From an uncultured Mesonia sp. (GTDB lineage: Bacteria > Bacteroidota > Bacteroidia > Flavobacteriales > Flavobacteriaceae), in assembly GCA_947494545.1 (NCBI GenBank), contig CANLVH010000010.1, positions 60,800 through 124,799 of the forward strand: DNA of 64,000 nucleotides, read 5' to 3'. Positions within the stretch are counted from its first letter, which is position 1; every line of letters begins with the position of its first letter. Positions 37,440 through 46,205 of this stretch are shown here, in pieces. Both the position numbers and the translations under genes were made by a program. Under the pieces are notes generated by a model, which ran no database searches, had not been told where the DNA came from, and saw nothing but the letters and a program-made list of their open reading frames with translations.

Positions 37440-37790
37440 TTAGCTATTCTTTTTCAAAAAGCGAATAAGTCCGTGGATTATTTTTATTGTATTTTCTATT
37501 TTGTCAAAAATCGGATTTCCTTTTTGAAGAAAGTTTAATTCTGTTGCAATAATAAGCTGCGTTTCTAATTCTAAGATTGAGCCCAAAGCTATTTCAACAA
37601 ATCTTCTGTATTCTTTGTTCGAACTTCTACCACACCCCTCAGCGATATTTGATGGTATAGAAACAGCAGCTCTTCTCAATTGACTGACCAATCCAAATTT
37701 TTCTTCAGGAGGAAACTTCTGCGTAATCTCATACACTAAACGTACGAGCTTCATTGATTCTTTCCAAGCATCAAGTTCTTTATAATCCAT
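37440..37790 (-). CDS. Four-helix-bundle protein (23S rRNA intervening-sequence/S23 family)
   Basis: 116 residues of the S23/IVP family: LDAWKESMKLVRLVYEITQK, then KFGLVSQLRRAAVSIPSNIA and EGCGRSSNKEYRRFVEIALG with ELETQL. The family was first seen in intervening sequences of 23S rRNA genes, and a related fold is the Avd accessory protein of diversity-generating retroelements. Stand-alone copies are scattered in Bacteroidota genomes without known function. It is not part of any operon and is flanked on both sides by family D repeats. Confidence 0.9.
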   Translation of the reverse strand: MDYKELDAWKESMKLVRLVYEITQKFPPEEKFGLVSQLRRAAVSIPSNIAEGCGRSSNKEYRRFVEIALGSILELETQLIIATELNFLQKGNPIFDKIENTIKIIHGLIRFLKKNS

Positions 37791-37951
37791 AAGTTTGTTT
37801 TTAGTTGTTAGTTTCTGGTTGGGCGTTATTCGTTGAACGTAGTTTGCTGTTCATGCAGCCGCAAATAATATACGTTAAACGCTGAACTCGAAACGCTAAA
37901 CGATTATACAACTATTCGAATATACGCTTTTTCAAATATACGCTTTTTCGA
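37791..37951. repeat. Family D repeat right of the four-helix-bundle gene
   Basis: TTTTTAGTTGTTAGTTTCTG and GGGCGTTATTCGTTGAACG at the left, TACGTTAAACGCTGAACTCG and AAACGCTAAACGATT further right, then two ATATACGCTTTTTC steps. The same word types stand left of the gene. Confidence 0.7.
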
Positions 37952-39004
37952 CTATTCAGCTACCTCATAATACCCCTTATACCACTCCACAAAATGACGA
38001 ATTCCCTCTTTTACCGGAGTGTTGGGGGCGTAATTAAAATCTTTTTTGAGTTTGGAAACATTTGCATAGGTTGTGGCGACGTCGCCGGGTTGCATGGGTA
38101 GCATTTCTTTTTTTGCTTCGCGCTGGGTTGCTTCTTCTATGGCTTGAATAAAATCCATTAGTTGTACCGGACTGGAATTTCCTATATTATACACACCGTG
38201 TAAAACATTGTTAGGTAAACTTTTTTTCAGCGTGTTTATTACCCCGGTAATAATATCATTTATATAAGTGAAATCACGAGATAGATCACCGTGGTTAAAT
38301 ACTTTAATGGGTTTGTTTTTTAAAATAGCATCGGTAAATAAAAACAAGGCCATATCGGGTCTGCCCCAAGGTCCGTAAACCGTAAAGAAGCGTAAACCAA
38401 TACATTCTATTCCGTAAAGGTGACTATAGGTATGTGCCATTAATTCGTTAGACTTTTTAGTTGCCGCATATACACTTATGGGTTCGTCCACATTATCGGT
38501 TTCCGAAAATGGCACTTTTCTATTGTTACCGTAAACGCTGGAACTGCTGGCATACACCAATTTTTGCACTTTGTTGTGGCGCATACATTCCAGCAAGTTT
38601 AAAAATCCGCTAATATTAGAATCTGCATAAACCTCCGGATTTTCTATGCTATAACGTACGCCGGCTTGTGCCGCCAGATTGCAAACTTTGCTAAAGTTAT
38701 AGTGCTGAAATAATTTCGGTAGCTGTACACGATCTTCTAGTTTCAATTGTACAAATTGAAAGTTAGCATACTGCGAAGAAGTACAAATCTTGTTATAATA
38801 AGAAGCTTCGTCTTTAGCAACACCCAGTTCTGCCAACCGATCAAATTTAAGGCTTACATCGTAGTAGTTGTTTAGGTTGTCTAAGCCGACTACCGAATAG
38901 CCCTGCTCTAGCAATTGTTTGCATAAATGATAGCCGATAAAGCCAGCAGCACCCGATACTAAAATTTTTTTATCTTCCAATTGACTTAATTGTTCTAAAT
39001 TCAT
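37952..39004 (-). CDS. UDP-glucuronate 4-epimerase-like NAD-dependent epimerase
   Basis: 350 residues, extended short-chain dehydrogenase. The NAD loop is SGAAGFIGYHL near 17-27, the catalytic SSSVYG near 150 and YAATK near 180. The segment DNLNNYYDVSLKFDRLAEL is characteristic of UDP-glucuronate 4-epimerases of capsule loci, which supply UDP-galacturonate. UDP-galacturonate would be a fitting substrate for amidation by the AsnB-type enzymes. No UDP-glucose dehydrogenase is in the window. Confidence 0.87.
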   Translation of the reverse strand: MNLEQLSQLEDKKILVSGAAGFIGYHLCKQLLEQGYSVVGLDNLNNYYDVSLKFDRLAELGVAKDEASYYNKICTSSQYANFQFVQLKLEDRVQLPKLFQHYNFSKVCNLAAQAGVRYSIENPEVYADSNISGFLNLLECMRHNKVQKLVYASSSSVYGNNRKVPFSETDNVDEPISVYAATKKSNELMAHTYSHLYGIECIGLRFFTVYGPWGRPDMALFLFTDAILKNKPIKVFNHGDLSRDFTYINDIITGVINTLKKSLPNNVLHGVYNIGNSSPVQLMDFIQAIEEATQREAKKEMLPMQPGDVATTYANVSKLKKDFNYAPNTPVKEGIRHFVEWYKGYYEVAE

Positions 39005-39061
39005 TATTTACGTTCTTGACCTGTGAAATCCTGTTAAACGAGTATTAGATTTCGTAAGGCG

Positions 39062-39355
39062 TTATTTGTTTTCGTTTTTAGTTTGACAAGATAAATAAGA
39101 TTTGAGGCGCTTCCTGAAATACATTTTCCCATAGTGCGTTTTTAAATATTTTTCTCGCCTAATAGCGTCACTTTGCCACAAATAAGCTTCAAAATAAATC
39201 AATCTTAATGGTCTACGATGCTTTGTTGATTTTACATTCCTTTTTTGGTGCGTCTCAATTCTTAATGGCAAGTTTGAAGTGTAGCCCGTATATTTTTTAC
39301 TGTCTTTCTCACTTAAGAGTACATATATGTAATAATAACCATCTATTTTTGCCAT
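39062..39355 (-). CDS. GIY-YIG nuclease, orphan small gene (subfamily 3)
   Basis: 97 residues. YYYIYVL at 7-13 and KKYTGYTSNL near 20-29 form the motif, with Arg in LRIETH and the metal-binding Glu in RREKYLKTHYGK near 73-84. The RREKYLKT ending marks a subfamily distinct from the two other intact copies. Flanking sequence contains GGGTTAAAAC with TTTCAC at its 5' side and CCTGTGAAATCCTGTTAAAC at its 3' side, roughly inverted. It lies directly behind relics of other genes, as if it had replaced or entered them. Confidence 0.85.
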   Translation of the reverse strand: MAKIDGYYYIYVLLSEKDSKKYTGYTSNLPLRIETHQKRNVKSTKHRRPLRLIYFEAYLWQSDAIRREKYLKTHYGKMYFRKRLKSYLSCQTKNENK

Positions 39356-39359
39356 TATT

Positions 39360-39404
39360 TCACGGGTTAAAACCGGCTGCGCCGGTAATTAATATTTTTT
39401 GCAT
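39360..39404 (-). pseudogene. 5' remnant of a nucleotide-sugar epimerase gene
   Basis: An ATG opens a 14-codon frame, MQKILITGAAGFNP, then TGA. MQKILITGAAGF is the exact start of an extended SDR epimerase, whose next residues should be IG. The frame breaks right after GF, where the GIY-YIG flank begins. The complete epimerase downstream (37952-39004) has its own different N-terminus, so this is a separate, lost gene. Confidence 0.7.
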
Positions 39405-39405
39405 T

Positions 39406-39506
39406 TTATTTTTTTAAAAACTCAATTACTTTTCTAGTAGATTTGAGTGAATAATCTTGTAAACTCATAAATTTTTTTATATCAAAAAAATTAAATAAAC
39501 CAATAT
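39406..39506 (-). pseudogene. Possible 3' remnant of a polysaccharide gene
   Basis: A frame of about 33 codons ends in TAA one base before the ATG of the epimerase relic. It reads NIGLFNFFDIKKF, then MSLQDYSLKSTRKVIEFLKK. The spacing to the next ATG looks like an operon junction, and the sequence could be a protein C-terminus (for example of a glycosyltransferase), but I cannot assign a family. Confidence 0.35.
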
Positions 39507-40622
39507 TCAAATTTGTATATTTTTCGCCATTTCAATCAAAATTTGATTTTGATTTTCTACCCAGATGAGAAATTGAGATTTAACAGCCTTGCGCTTAACC
39601 GTATTGAATACACGTCTATTTAACTCTACAAATCTTCCAAGAAATAATTGTTCATGGTAAGAATAAACTTCACTGTTTTTAATATCTGCTTTTTTTATAA
39701 ATTCTTTATAAAAACTACGCGTATCATAGCTAGTATTATCCAAATCTTCTGACAGATAATGAAGTTTTGATTTACCCCAATCTATTATACAAACCGTAGA
39801 GCCGTCATACAGAATATTATTATGATTCAAATCACCATGAATAACACACAATATCATTTTTTTTCTTTTGGAATACAAATGCTTGAAGATATTTAAGACC
39901 TCAGTACCTCTATTTCGCTTTTCAATAAAACCCTCTACAAAGGTGTGATTTAAAAATTTACTTTCTGACAAATCTTTTAATTGTATAGGATTTTTTAAGT
40001 AAAATTTCATCAAAAATTCGAATACCTTATGATAATTAGCTATTAAAGTTTTTTTATTCTTAAATGATTGTCTTTTACCCTCAAAATACTGTTCTACTGT
40101 AAAGTAAATATCACCATCTTTATATTCCTGAAGAATGGCAGGAATAAAAATATTTTTTGATTGTATAGATGCAGCTAATCGCTGACTGTTAGTTTCCGGT
40201 TGCATAATGGTTTGTCCTACTTTAGTTAAAGCTACTTTAATAACCTTTCTATGCTCCGCTCCTTTATATACTAGTATTGCCGTATGGTGACGATAATAAA
40301 TAAGGTCTGCTTCTAAAGGTAAATTCTGCTTTTTTAAAAATTTCCAATTTAAACCAATTCCCAGCAATTTCTGTAATTTTCGATTAGTCTTCTTAAACCC
40401 AAACAGCTTTAATATCCAAACCCCCCAAACTCTGTAATTTTTATTGGGAAAAAAATGCAATTCCGAATTTTGGAGATTTTTTTTGTATATAATTCGAAGT
40501 GGTTTGTCTGCTCTTATCCAAACTTTTTTAAACTCTTTATAAGGTTTAAACGATTTTTCAGAATCTGATATATGAGCAAGCTTCTCTATTTTCTTAAGAA
40601 GATGAATAAACTTATTAATCAT
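39507..40622 (-). CDS. Aminoglycoside-phosphotransferase-fold kinase-like protein
   Basis: 371 residues. The kinase signature is clear: CVIHGDLNHNNILYDG near 256-271 (catalytic HGD with the following Asn) and CIIDWGKSK near 277 (metal-binding Asp). An upstream HKVFEFLMKFY helix also fits the fold. The family phosphorylates small molecules such as choline, sugars or antibiotics. In a polysaccharide locus a role in phosphorylating a sugar or lipid is plausible, but nothing fixes the substrate. The gene is the last of an AT-rich block 39507-46205. Confidence 0.78.
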   Translation of the reverse strand: MINKFIHLLKKIEKLAHISDSEKSFKPYKEFKKVWIRADKPLRIIYKKNLQNSELHFFPNKNYRVWGVWILKLFGFKKTNRKLQKLLGIGLNWKFLKKQNLPLEADLIYYRHHTAILVYKGAEHRKVIKVALTKVGQTIMQPETNSQRLAASIQSKNIFIPAILQEYKDGDIYFTVEQYFEGKRQSFKNKKTLIANYHKVFEFLMKFYLKNPIQLKDLSESKFLNHTFVEGFIEKRNRGTEVLNIFKHLYSKRKKMILCVIHGDLNHNNILYDGSTVCIIDWGKSKLHYLSEDLDNTSYDTRSFYKEFIKKADIKNSEVYSYHEQLFLGRFVELNRRVFNTVKRKAVKSQFLIWVENQNQILIEMAKNIQI

Positions 40623-40650
40623 AAAAGCAGAATTATTAAAAAATTAAATA

Positions 40651-41496
40651 TTAATCTAATCTAAAAGTTTCATCGTTTTTATTCCAAAATTCCATTATTT
40701 CCGGAATCTGTTTTTGTATGTAATCTTTATGTTCTTTTGGAATGGAACTTGCCCTAGTAACATTTTTAGCTTCATTAAGATCCGGTTTATGACTTCTATG
40801 TTCCTGTTCTACTTCAAAAAAATCAAACACCTTATTTAAAACCTTTTTCGGACTTGCTTTTATATCTTCTAAGGAAAGTATTAAAATTTGTTCTTTAGGA
40901 AAAACACACCACCATTTTTTCAGTATTTTTTCGTAATCGTACCTTCTAAGTTGATTATCATAATGTCTAAAAAAAAGGTAATTATTTTGTGGGGTTAAAG
41001 CAACATCTTTTTTACGAATCAAGTCCATTTTAGCATTTGAAAAAGCGCGATCCACCGGGTTTCTAAAAATTAAAATTATTTTTATAGTAGGATTTAATTT
41101 TTTTATTAACCTAATCCTTGATATGCTCATAGTAGAATAATCTGGTGACTTCTCAAAACTAATTAAATTGGGATGCTGGTTTTTAAACGCCTTAAAATAT
41201 TTTTTTATAGGTTTATCAAAATTAAAGGAGAAAAAACGTATTTCGTGTTTATCGGTATAAAAAGGGTTCTTTACATAATTGAATCTAGAATGTTGTTTTA
41301 AAACGTCTACTAACCAAACTGTACCACATTTTGGTAAACCCGCAATAACAAAATCAGGCATTTCTTGTGGTAAAGCTTTTTTCAAACCTAATAGATAAGG
41401 AATTTTATCACGCCAATGATAAAATGACAAAGTTGTTTTTACGGCACCCCGTCTATATTTGTAAGTGCTCTTTCCTAGTCTTCTAATAAAATTCAT
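40651..41496 (-). CDS. PAPS-dependent sulfotransferase
   Basis: 281 residues. DFVIAGLPKCGTVWLVDVL near 48-66 is the 5'-phosphosulfate loop and IILIFRNPVDRAFSNAKMDL near 150 the 3'-phosphate-binding motif, both in the classic order of the carbohydrate sulfotransferases (PF00685/PF13469). FSFNFDKP and the KSPDYSTM segment near 120-125 also match. It should transfer sulfate from PAPS to a sugar hydroxyl. It is the clearest sulfotransferase of the three in the locus and lies 28 bp before the kinase-like gene. Confidence 0.88.
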   Translation of the reverse strand: MNFIRRLGKSTYKYRRGAVKTTLSFYHWRDKIPYLLGLKKALPQEMPDFVIAGLPKCGTVWLVDVLKQHSRFNYVKNPFYTDKHEIRFFSFNFDKPIKKYFKAFKNQHPNLISFEKSPDYSTMSISRIRLIKKLNPTIKIILIFRNPVDRAFSNAKMDLIRKKDVALTPQNNYLFFRHYDNQLRRYDYEKILKKWWCVFPKEQILILSLEDIKASPKKVLNKVFDFFEVEQEHRSHKPDLNEAKNVTRASSIPKEHKDYIQKQIPEIMEFWNKNDETFRLD

Positions 41497-41505
41497 CTTT
41501 ATATC

Positions 41506-42627
41506 TTATTTACCTGTAAGAAGAAAATCATATAAAGTTAGTAAGCTGTCCACTTCGCTTGAAAGATTATACTTCTGTTGTGAAGTTTCAATCGCATTCT
41601 TCGAGTATTGCTTATATAATTCTTCATTCCGCCATAATTTTAAAATTTCGGAGATATTATTTTCCATATTCTCTTCTAAGATTATACCGTTTATCCCATT
41701 CCGAACAACTTCAGGCAAACCACCGTTTGTAGATACAATGGCAGGAATCCCATGAGTTTGTGCTTCAATAACCGACATTCCAAGAGATTCAGAGTGACTT
41801 AATTGCACTATAAAGTCATAGTTCTTTAATTTACTCTTTAATTGCTTATTGGGTACTTTACCTTTAATATTGATTTCTTGTTCCAGCTTATATTTATCAC
41901 GCAAATAGTAAAGCTGCCCAATATCCGGCCCGTTACCATAAATATCATAACTAATCACTATACCTCTCTTCTTTAAAGTTTTTACTAAACGCAGACTATC
42001 CGCTATATTTTTCTCCCAACACATTCTAAACACAGAAACTAATTTAAGTACATTTTTATTTGGTGACTTAGCCTCCGCCTTAAAACGTTCTCCAAATGAA
42101 ATTGGAATAACATGAATTTTATTATAAGGAACATGCCATTTAGCAAGTTGATTCTGCTGATCTTCACTCATAACAATAAAAGCATCTATCTTATTTCCAA
42201 AATTGCGATAAAATGTTTGCCATTTATCTTGAATCCAAGGTTTAATATAAGTATCTCCTCCTCTTAAAGTAATAATTATCTTGGGTCTCTTGTTTACTGG
42301 TCTTTTTAATAAACCAAGAATTTTGTTGAAAAGAAATGAATGTTGCACGTGAACAATATCAATTCCTGTTTTTAATGCTTGCATCTCTAGATAGTTTAAA
42401 CCACGAAACTGTCTATTTAAGAGATGATTTACATTTTCACTAATTTTTCGCTTATAATAAGATGGTAGAACAATTGCATTATCTCCTTGCTCTACCACCC
42501 CCTTAAAAGCAATAATTTCACTATGCGTTCTTTTTGACAGTTTATTTAAAACAGGCGGAATGTAGGGTTGATAGAAAAGCGGATACTTTTCAAAAATATG
42601 CCATACTTTATAGTTACGATTGGTCAT
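41506..42627 (-). CDS. Glycosyltransferase, GT4-type
   Basis: 373 residues. VWHIFEKYPLFYQPYIPPVL at the N-terminus, LRGGDTYIKPW in the middle, LVSVFRMCWEKNIADSLRLV and VQLSHSESLGMSVIEAQTHG with IPAIVSTNGG at the donor site. The donor-site glutamates are intact. It lies 9 bp before the sulfotransferase and 9 bp after the acetyltransferase-like gene, so it is in the same AT-rich operon. Confidence 0.89.
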   Translation of the reverse strand: MTNRNYKVWHIFEKYPLFYQPYIPPVLNKLSKRTHSEIIAFKGVVEQGDNAIVLPSYYKRKISENVNHLLNRQFRGLNYLEMQALKTGIDIVHVQHSFLFNKILGLLKRPVNKRPKIIITLRGGDTYIKPWIQDKWQTFYRNFGNKIDAFIVMSEDQQNQLAKWHVPYNKIHVIPISFGERFKAEAKSPNKNVLKLVSVFRMCWEKNIADSLRLVKTLKKRGIVISYDIYGNGPDIGQLYYLRDKYKLEQEINIKGKVPNKQLKSKLKNYDFIVQLSHSESLGMSVIEAQTHGIPAIVSTNGGLPEVVRNGINGIILEENMENNISEILKLWRNEELYKQYSKNAIETSQQKYNLSSEVDSLLTLYDFLLTGK

Positions 42628-42636
42628 GTATCTTTT

Positions 42637-43203
42637 TTAGAGTGAGAGTTTTAAAATTTGATAGTATTTTTTAGCCATTTTTATACTATAAATTTTTGAA
42701 GATATTTTAAAACCCATTTTTTCTAAACCTTTTCGATTAGCAGCATTTTTTAAATTGGTATAAACCCAAGCTTTCTTCAAATTATTATTTTTGGCATCTT
42801 GTAGTATAGTAGATTTAATAAGGCCGTTTATCCTATTTCCTCTAAATTTATTAGCAACCCTCGCATGGTATATCATTAAATCTCCATTCTTTATTTCCGT
42901 ATTATATCCTGCTTGTTGTATAAAATGTTGGCCAGAATATTGCACCCATTGATAACTGCCTACCTCTCCATTAATTTCAGTCGCATAACAGGCATCACCT
43001 CTATTTAACCTTTCTCGCATTTGTTTAATAGATAAATTTTTAACTTCTTGAATTCGATGTATATCATCTAAAGAAAACTTGAAAACCTTAATATCTATTT
43101 TAGGTTCAATTATTTTAATATTCTTTAAATCATGTACATACATTAGCTCCACATTTAATCTTGGGAATAAATGGTAGAGACGTCTCCTAAGCCTATAGAA
43201 CAT
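42637..43203 (-). CDS. GNAT-family acetyltransferase
   Basis: 188 residues. The C-terminal half has YHARVANKFRGNRINGLIKS, the GNAT acetyl-CoA loop region, and LKKAWVYTNLKNAANRKGLE with KMGFK, the usual end of the fold. The first 20 residues (basic, aromatic) are typical of GNAT proteins in polysaccharide loci. The start lies 49 bp inside the preceding deacetylase-like gene. It probably acylates an amino sugar. Confidence 0.78.
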   Translation of the reverse strand: MFYRLRRRLYHLFPRLNVELMYVHDLKNIKIIEPKIDIKVFKFSLDDIHRIQEVKNLSIKQMRERLNRGDACYATEINGEVGSYQWVQYSGQHFIQQAGYNTEIKNGDLMIYHARVANKFRGNRINGLIKSTILQDAKNNNLKKAWVYTNLKNAANRKGLEKMGFKISSKIYSIKMAKKYYQILKLSL

Positions 43204-44129
43204 AAATTATGATTTTTCTTTAAATGATTAAATAGTTCTTCTAATGATAATAAAAAATCGTATACCTCCTTCTTATTTTTACAGTACGGACTGCCATTTT
43301 CCAAAATTTCATTGCTATGAAACATGATATTTAACAATACAAATGGCTCATTTTTAAAATGATTTTTGATAACATGTTCTGCAATTTTAATCATTCCTAA
43401 TCCAGTTTCTCTGTATGGGCGTAATTGTCGCGAATGAAATGTAAAACCCAAACGTTTAAGCAATGATTTTACCTTACTTTCTTTCTTTTGAATTTCCGAT
43501 TTCAGAAATTTTGGCATCTTTTCGAATTCGGGATTAATAAGTGTTAAAGGGACTTCTAATATCTTTTTATTTCCATACTGTTCAAAAAAAGGTAAAGTAG
43601 TATAGTCCCATGAATTTATCTCATAATTCTCAAAATATTTAGTGGTATAAGGAACAATACTAGAATCTACTAAATACCCTAAATGAGCCAATATTTCATT
43701 AGTATACTTACTACTGCCATACCTACCCGATCTAAAACTTTTAGGTCTGAACCCTATTTTATCATAGAAAAGATTAGTAAGATTTGTCAACTTTTCTTTT
43801 TCTATTTCATAAGTTAGATTAGCCTGTATGTTTTCGGTCCGTAAGGTATTAAAATTTGCATTGGGTTCAATAAATTCTTCGTGTAAATGCGTACCTAGCT
43901 CTACGTTTTCAAAAGATTTTAATAAATTTACAGATTCTTGATGCAGTAAGACTTCAGGACTTAATAAATAAGTAGGCCTAATATCAAATTTTTTAAAAAT
44001 AGGAAGTAAGCGTTCTTTTTGCAGAGGTATATTTTTAAAAGCTAAGGGTTTCTGTATATCCCACCCCGGATTTCCCTTATCACACTCCGTATCTATGGTT
44101 ACTAAAACATATATCTTTTTTGAAGTCAT
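43155..44129 (-). CDS. Polysaccharide deacetylase-like protein
   Basis: 324 residues. VLVTIDTECDKGNPGW at the N-terminus takes the place of the usual TFDDG metal-binding motif. ELGTHLHEEF near 76 provides a histidine pair, FRSGRYGSS near 140 the conserved arginine and LNIMFHSNEIL near 265 the late histidine. This fits a divergent member of the NodB-like (PF01522) superfamily, which removes acetyl groups from sugars. The overlap of 4 bp with 44126-45217 and 49 bp with 42637-43203 shows tight coupling to two acyltransferase genes. Confidence 0.75.
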   Translation of the reverse strand: MTSKKIYVLVTIDTECDKGNPGWDIQKPLAFKNIPLQKERLLPIFKKFDIRPTYLLSPEVLLHQESVNLLKSFENVELGTHLHEEFIEPNANFNTLRTENIQANLTYEIEKEKLTNLTNLFYDKIGFRPKSFRSGRYGSSKYTNEILAHLGYLVDSSIVPYTTKYFENYEINSWDYTTLPFFEQYGNKKILEVPLTLINPEFEKMPKFLKSEIQKKESKVKSLLKRLGFTFHSRQLRPYRETGLGMIKIAEHVIKNHFKNEPFVLLNIMFHSNEILENGSPYCKNKKEVYDFLLSLEELFNHLKKNHNLCSIGLGDVSTIYSQD

Positions 44130-45217
44130 CGCTTAACAACTTTTAAAAATCTCGAGATTAGTTGCATCAATTTGAGTTTTAAAGAACTTGGATTATCAAC
44201 CCGCACCCTACTAAGCATTTGTTTTTCTTCGGTAAATTTCTCTTTATAGCCAGAAAGGCCTCTCATATGATTACAGTAATCAATACCAGGATCGTCAAAG
44301 CTTTTTTTTAACAACTCTTTCAAAATCAACTTCCCCGGAGAGTACCGTTTATAATCTTCATTGTAAGCGTGATTCCAATGATATCTTGTTTTATTTTTAA
44401 TCCAATCTAATTGAAATGCTAAAACATCTCCGTTAGCCTCTAAAGTAGTAAGTTCTACCCATTCTTTTTCTTCAAAAGATTCTATAATATTTCGTAAAAA
44501 TTGGTTTAGATTCTCTGTTTCATAGGTATTAAATTGTCCTAAACTCTCTCGGCGTTGCGCATATAAATCCAAATTCTCTAATAATTTAGAATAGACATTT
44601 TCTCTATAAGTTGTAAATTTCAACTTATAACCTTTGCGAGCAACCCGACGTTCTGATTTTGCCAGGTCTTTATTTTTGGATTTAAATTTATTTTCAAAGA
44701 AACTATCCCAATCCCCCACGGTTTTTGTGAAGGCGAAACCATTCGGATTATCTAACGTAAACCTTAATTTTTCTTTTTTGAGCGCCTTTAAAAAACATTT
44801 TAAATTCTCAGATTTTTCAGGCACACTTGTCAATATAATTTTATCCCAACTTTTATCTTTTTTTAAGGTCCTCACTAAAGTACGTGTAATTTCAGCTTTA
44901 TTACTTGCCGTAGTGGGAATATCAAAAAAATCAGTTGGTCCAAAACCTAATATTCTTAATTCTGTATAATTATAAAATCTTGTTGCTTTTTGCTGTACAG
45001 CCTGCAATGGCAAACAACCTACTAAATTTGAGTCTTGATATGCAGCTAAAATATAAACAGAAGAACTCGCTTCTAAATAGTATTTGATATAATTAGAAAG
45101 CCAAATGGAATTTAAATGAACATTTAGCTCACAATTTTCATGAACTAGTTTATCAAATGAATTCCAGAAATTTATATTAGGCTTGGTTATTTTTTTAATC
45201 CTTAATTTCATATTCAA
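44126..45217 (-). CDS. GNAT/FemAB-like acyltransferase (BioF2-type)
   Basis: 363 residues resembling the Acetyltransf_6 (BcsL/CelD-like) group: NSIWLSNYIKYYLEAS near the start, KSKNKDLAKSERRVARKGY near 180, VLAFQLDWIKNKTRYHWNHA near 280 and YSPGKLILKELLKKSFDDPG near 300 with a GLSGYKEKF end. The double GNAT fold is used by proteins that add acyl or aminoacyl groups to envelope polymers. It is translationally coupled to the deacetylase-like gene by a 4-bp overlap. Confidence 0.8.
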   Translation of the reverse strand: MNMKLRIKKITKPNINFWNSFDKLVHENCELNVHLNSIWLSNYIKYYLEASSSVYILAAYQDSNLVGCLPLQAVQQKATRFYNYTELRILGFGPTDFFDIPTTASNKAEITRTLVRTLKKDKSWDKIILTSVPEKSENLKCFLKALKKEKLRFTLDNPNGFAFTKTVGDWDSFFENKFKSKNKDLAKSERRVARKGYKLKFTTYRENVYSKLLENLDLYAQRRESLGQFNTYETENLNQFLRNIIESFEEKEWVELTTLEANGDVLAFQLDWIKNKTRYHWNHAYNEDYKRYSPGKLILKELLKKSFDDPGIDYCNHMRGLSGYKEKFTEEKQMLSRVRVDNPSSLKLKLMQLISRFLKVVKR

Positions 45218-45227
45218 TATTATTCCT

Positions 45228-46205
45228 TTATTTAAGATAGTAGAACTTTTTAAAAACCGAATATCCTCGTAAATTAGTTAACCTTAGCATTTTGACTAGG
45301 CTTCGTATTTTAAAAAAATGAATTTTATAAGTAAACCTATTTTCAAAAACCTGACTTTCCATTTTTTTTAATAAAGAAAACACTACAGTAAAGTATTTAG
45401 CATTAATTGCTTTTAAAATATGACCTAAAAACATATTTGTGTATTTCTTATAAAGCTTTTCGTCTTTACAGCCCCCTACCAGCAATAAGTATGTGTTATA
45501 ATAAGCATTTAAATAAGATACCAATACATTCTTGGTAGGTTTTAAATCTGTAATGCGTCCGCTGTTTCCAGTTCTAACGTAAACAAAAATCTCTTTAATC
45601 GCGCAATGTGAAAAATCTTTTCTAAAAGACATTCTACTTAAGAAATCAAAATCTTGTGCTTTTAGCAAATTTTCATCATAGATTTTTTCTGCAGATGCTA
45701 AGAAACTTTTCCTCCATAAAGGCTGGGTGGTTCCCATATCGATATTTCTCAAGATATAATCCTCAAAAAAGTTAATTTCATCTAAGGGTTTAGATTTCTT
45801 CTGATAGCGTTTAACTTCATTAAAGATTTCCGCTTCGCATAAACAAACTTGACAATTTTTATTCTTTAGTAAAATAGATATTTGGTGTTCTAATTTTTTT
45901 GAGTTAATTAAATCATCACTATCTAAAAAATTCACAAATTCTCCTCTACAATTTTCAAATCCAAAATTCCTCGCTGCATTTCCTCCTCTTTTTCTTTGTT
46001 TAGGCCTTCTAAGAAACCTAAATCTTAAATCTCTTTTGCAATACTTTTGCATTAACGCGTCGGTATCATCCGTACTACCATCATCCACCACAATACATTC
46101 CCAATTAATATAGGTTTGATCTAAGACAGAGTCTAAGGTTTCGCCAATTATATGCGCTCTATTATAGGTAGGTATTATTATAGAAACCAGAGGTTCTTCT
46201 TGCAT
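45228..46205 (-). CDS. Glycosyltransferase family 2 protein
   Basis: 325 residues. VSIIIPTYNRAHIIGETLDS opens the GT-A fold, CIVVDDGSTDDTDALM carries the uridine-binding Asp and NFLDSDDLINSKKLEHQ the DxD-type metal site. The C-terminal third is basic. It is the first gene of the AT-rich block 39507-46205 and begins next to a tandem-repeat spacer; I see no perfect promoter element before it. Confidence 0.93.
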   Translation of the reverse strand: MQEEPLVSIIIPTYNRAHIIGETLDSVLDQTYINWECIVVDDGSTDDTDALMQKYCKRDLRFRFLRRPKQRKRGGNAARNFGFENCRGEFVNFLDSDDLINSKKLEHQISILLKNKNCQVCLCEAEIFNEVKRYQKKSKPLDEINFFEDYILRNIDMGTTQPLWRKSFLASAEKIYDENLLKAQDFDFLSRMSFRKDFSHCAIKEIFVYVRTGNSGRITDLKPTKNVLVSYLNAYYNTYLLLVGGCKDEKLYKKYTNMFLGHILKAINAKYFTVVFSLLKKMESQVFENRFTYKIHFFKIRSLVKMLRLTNLRGYSVFKKFYYLK

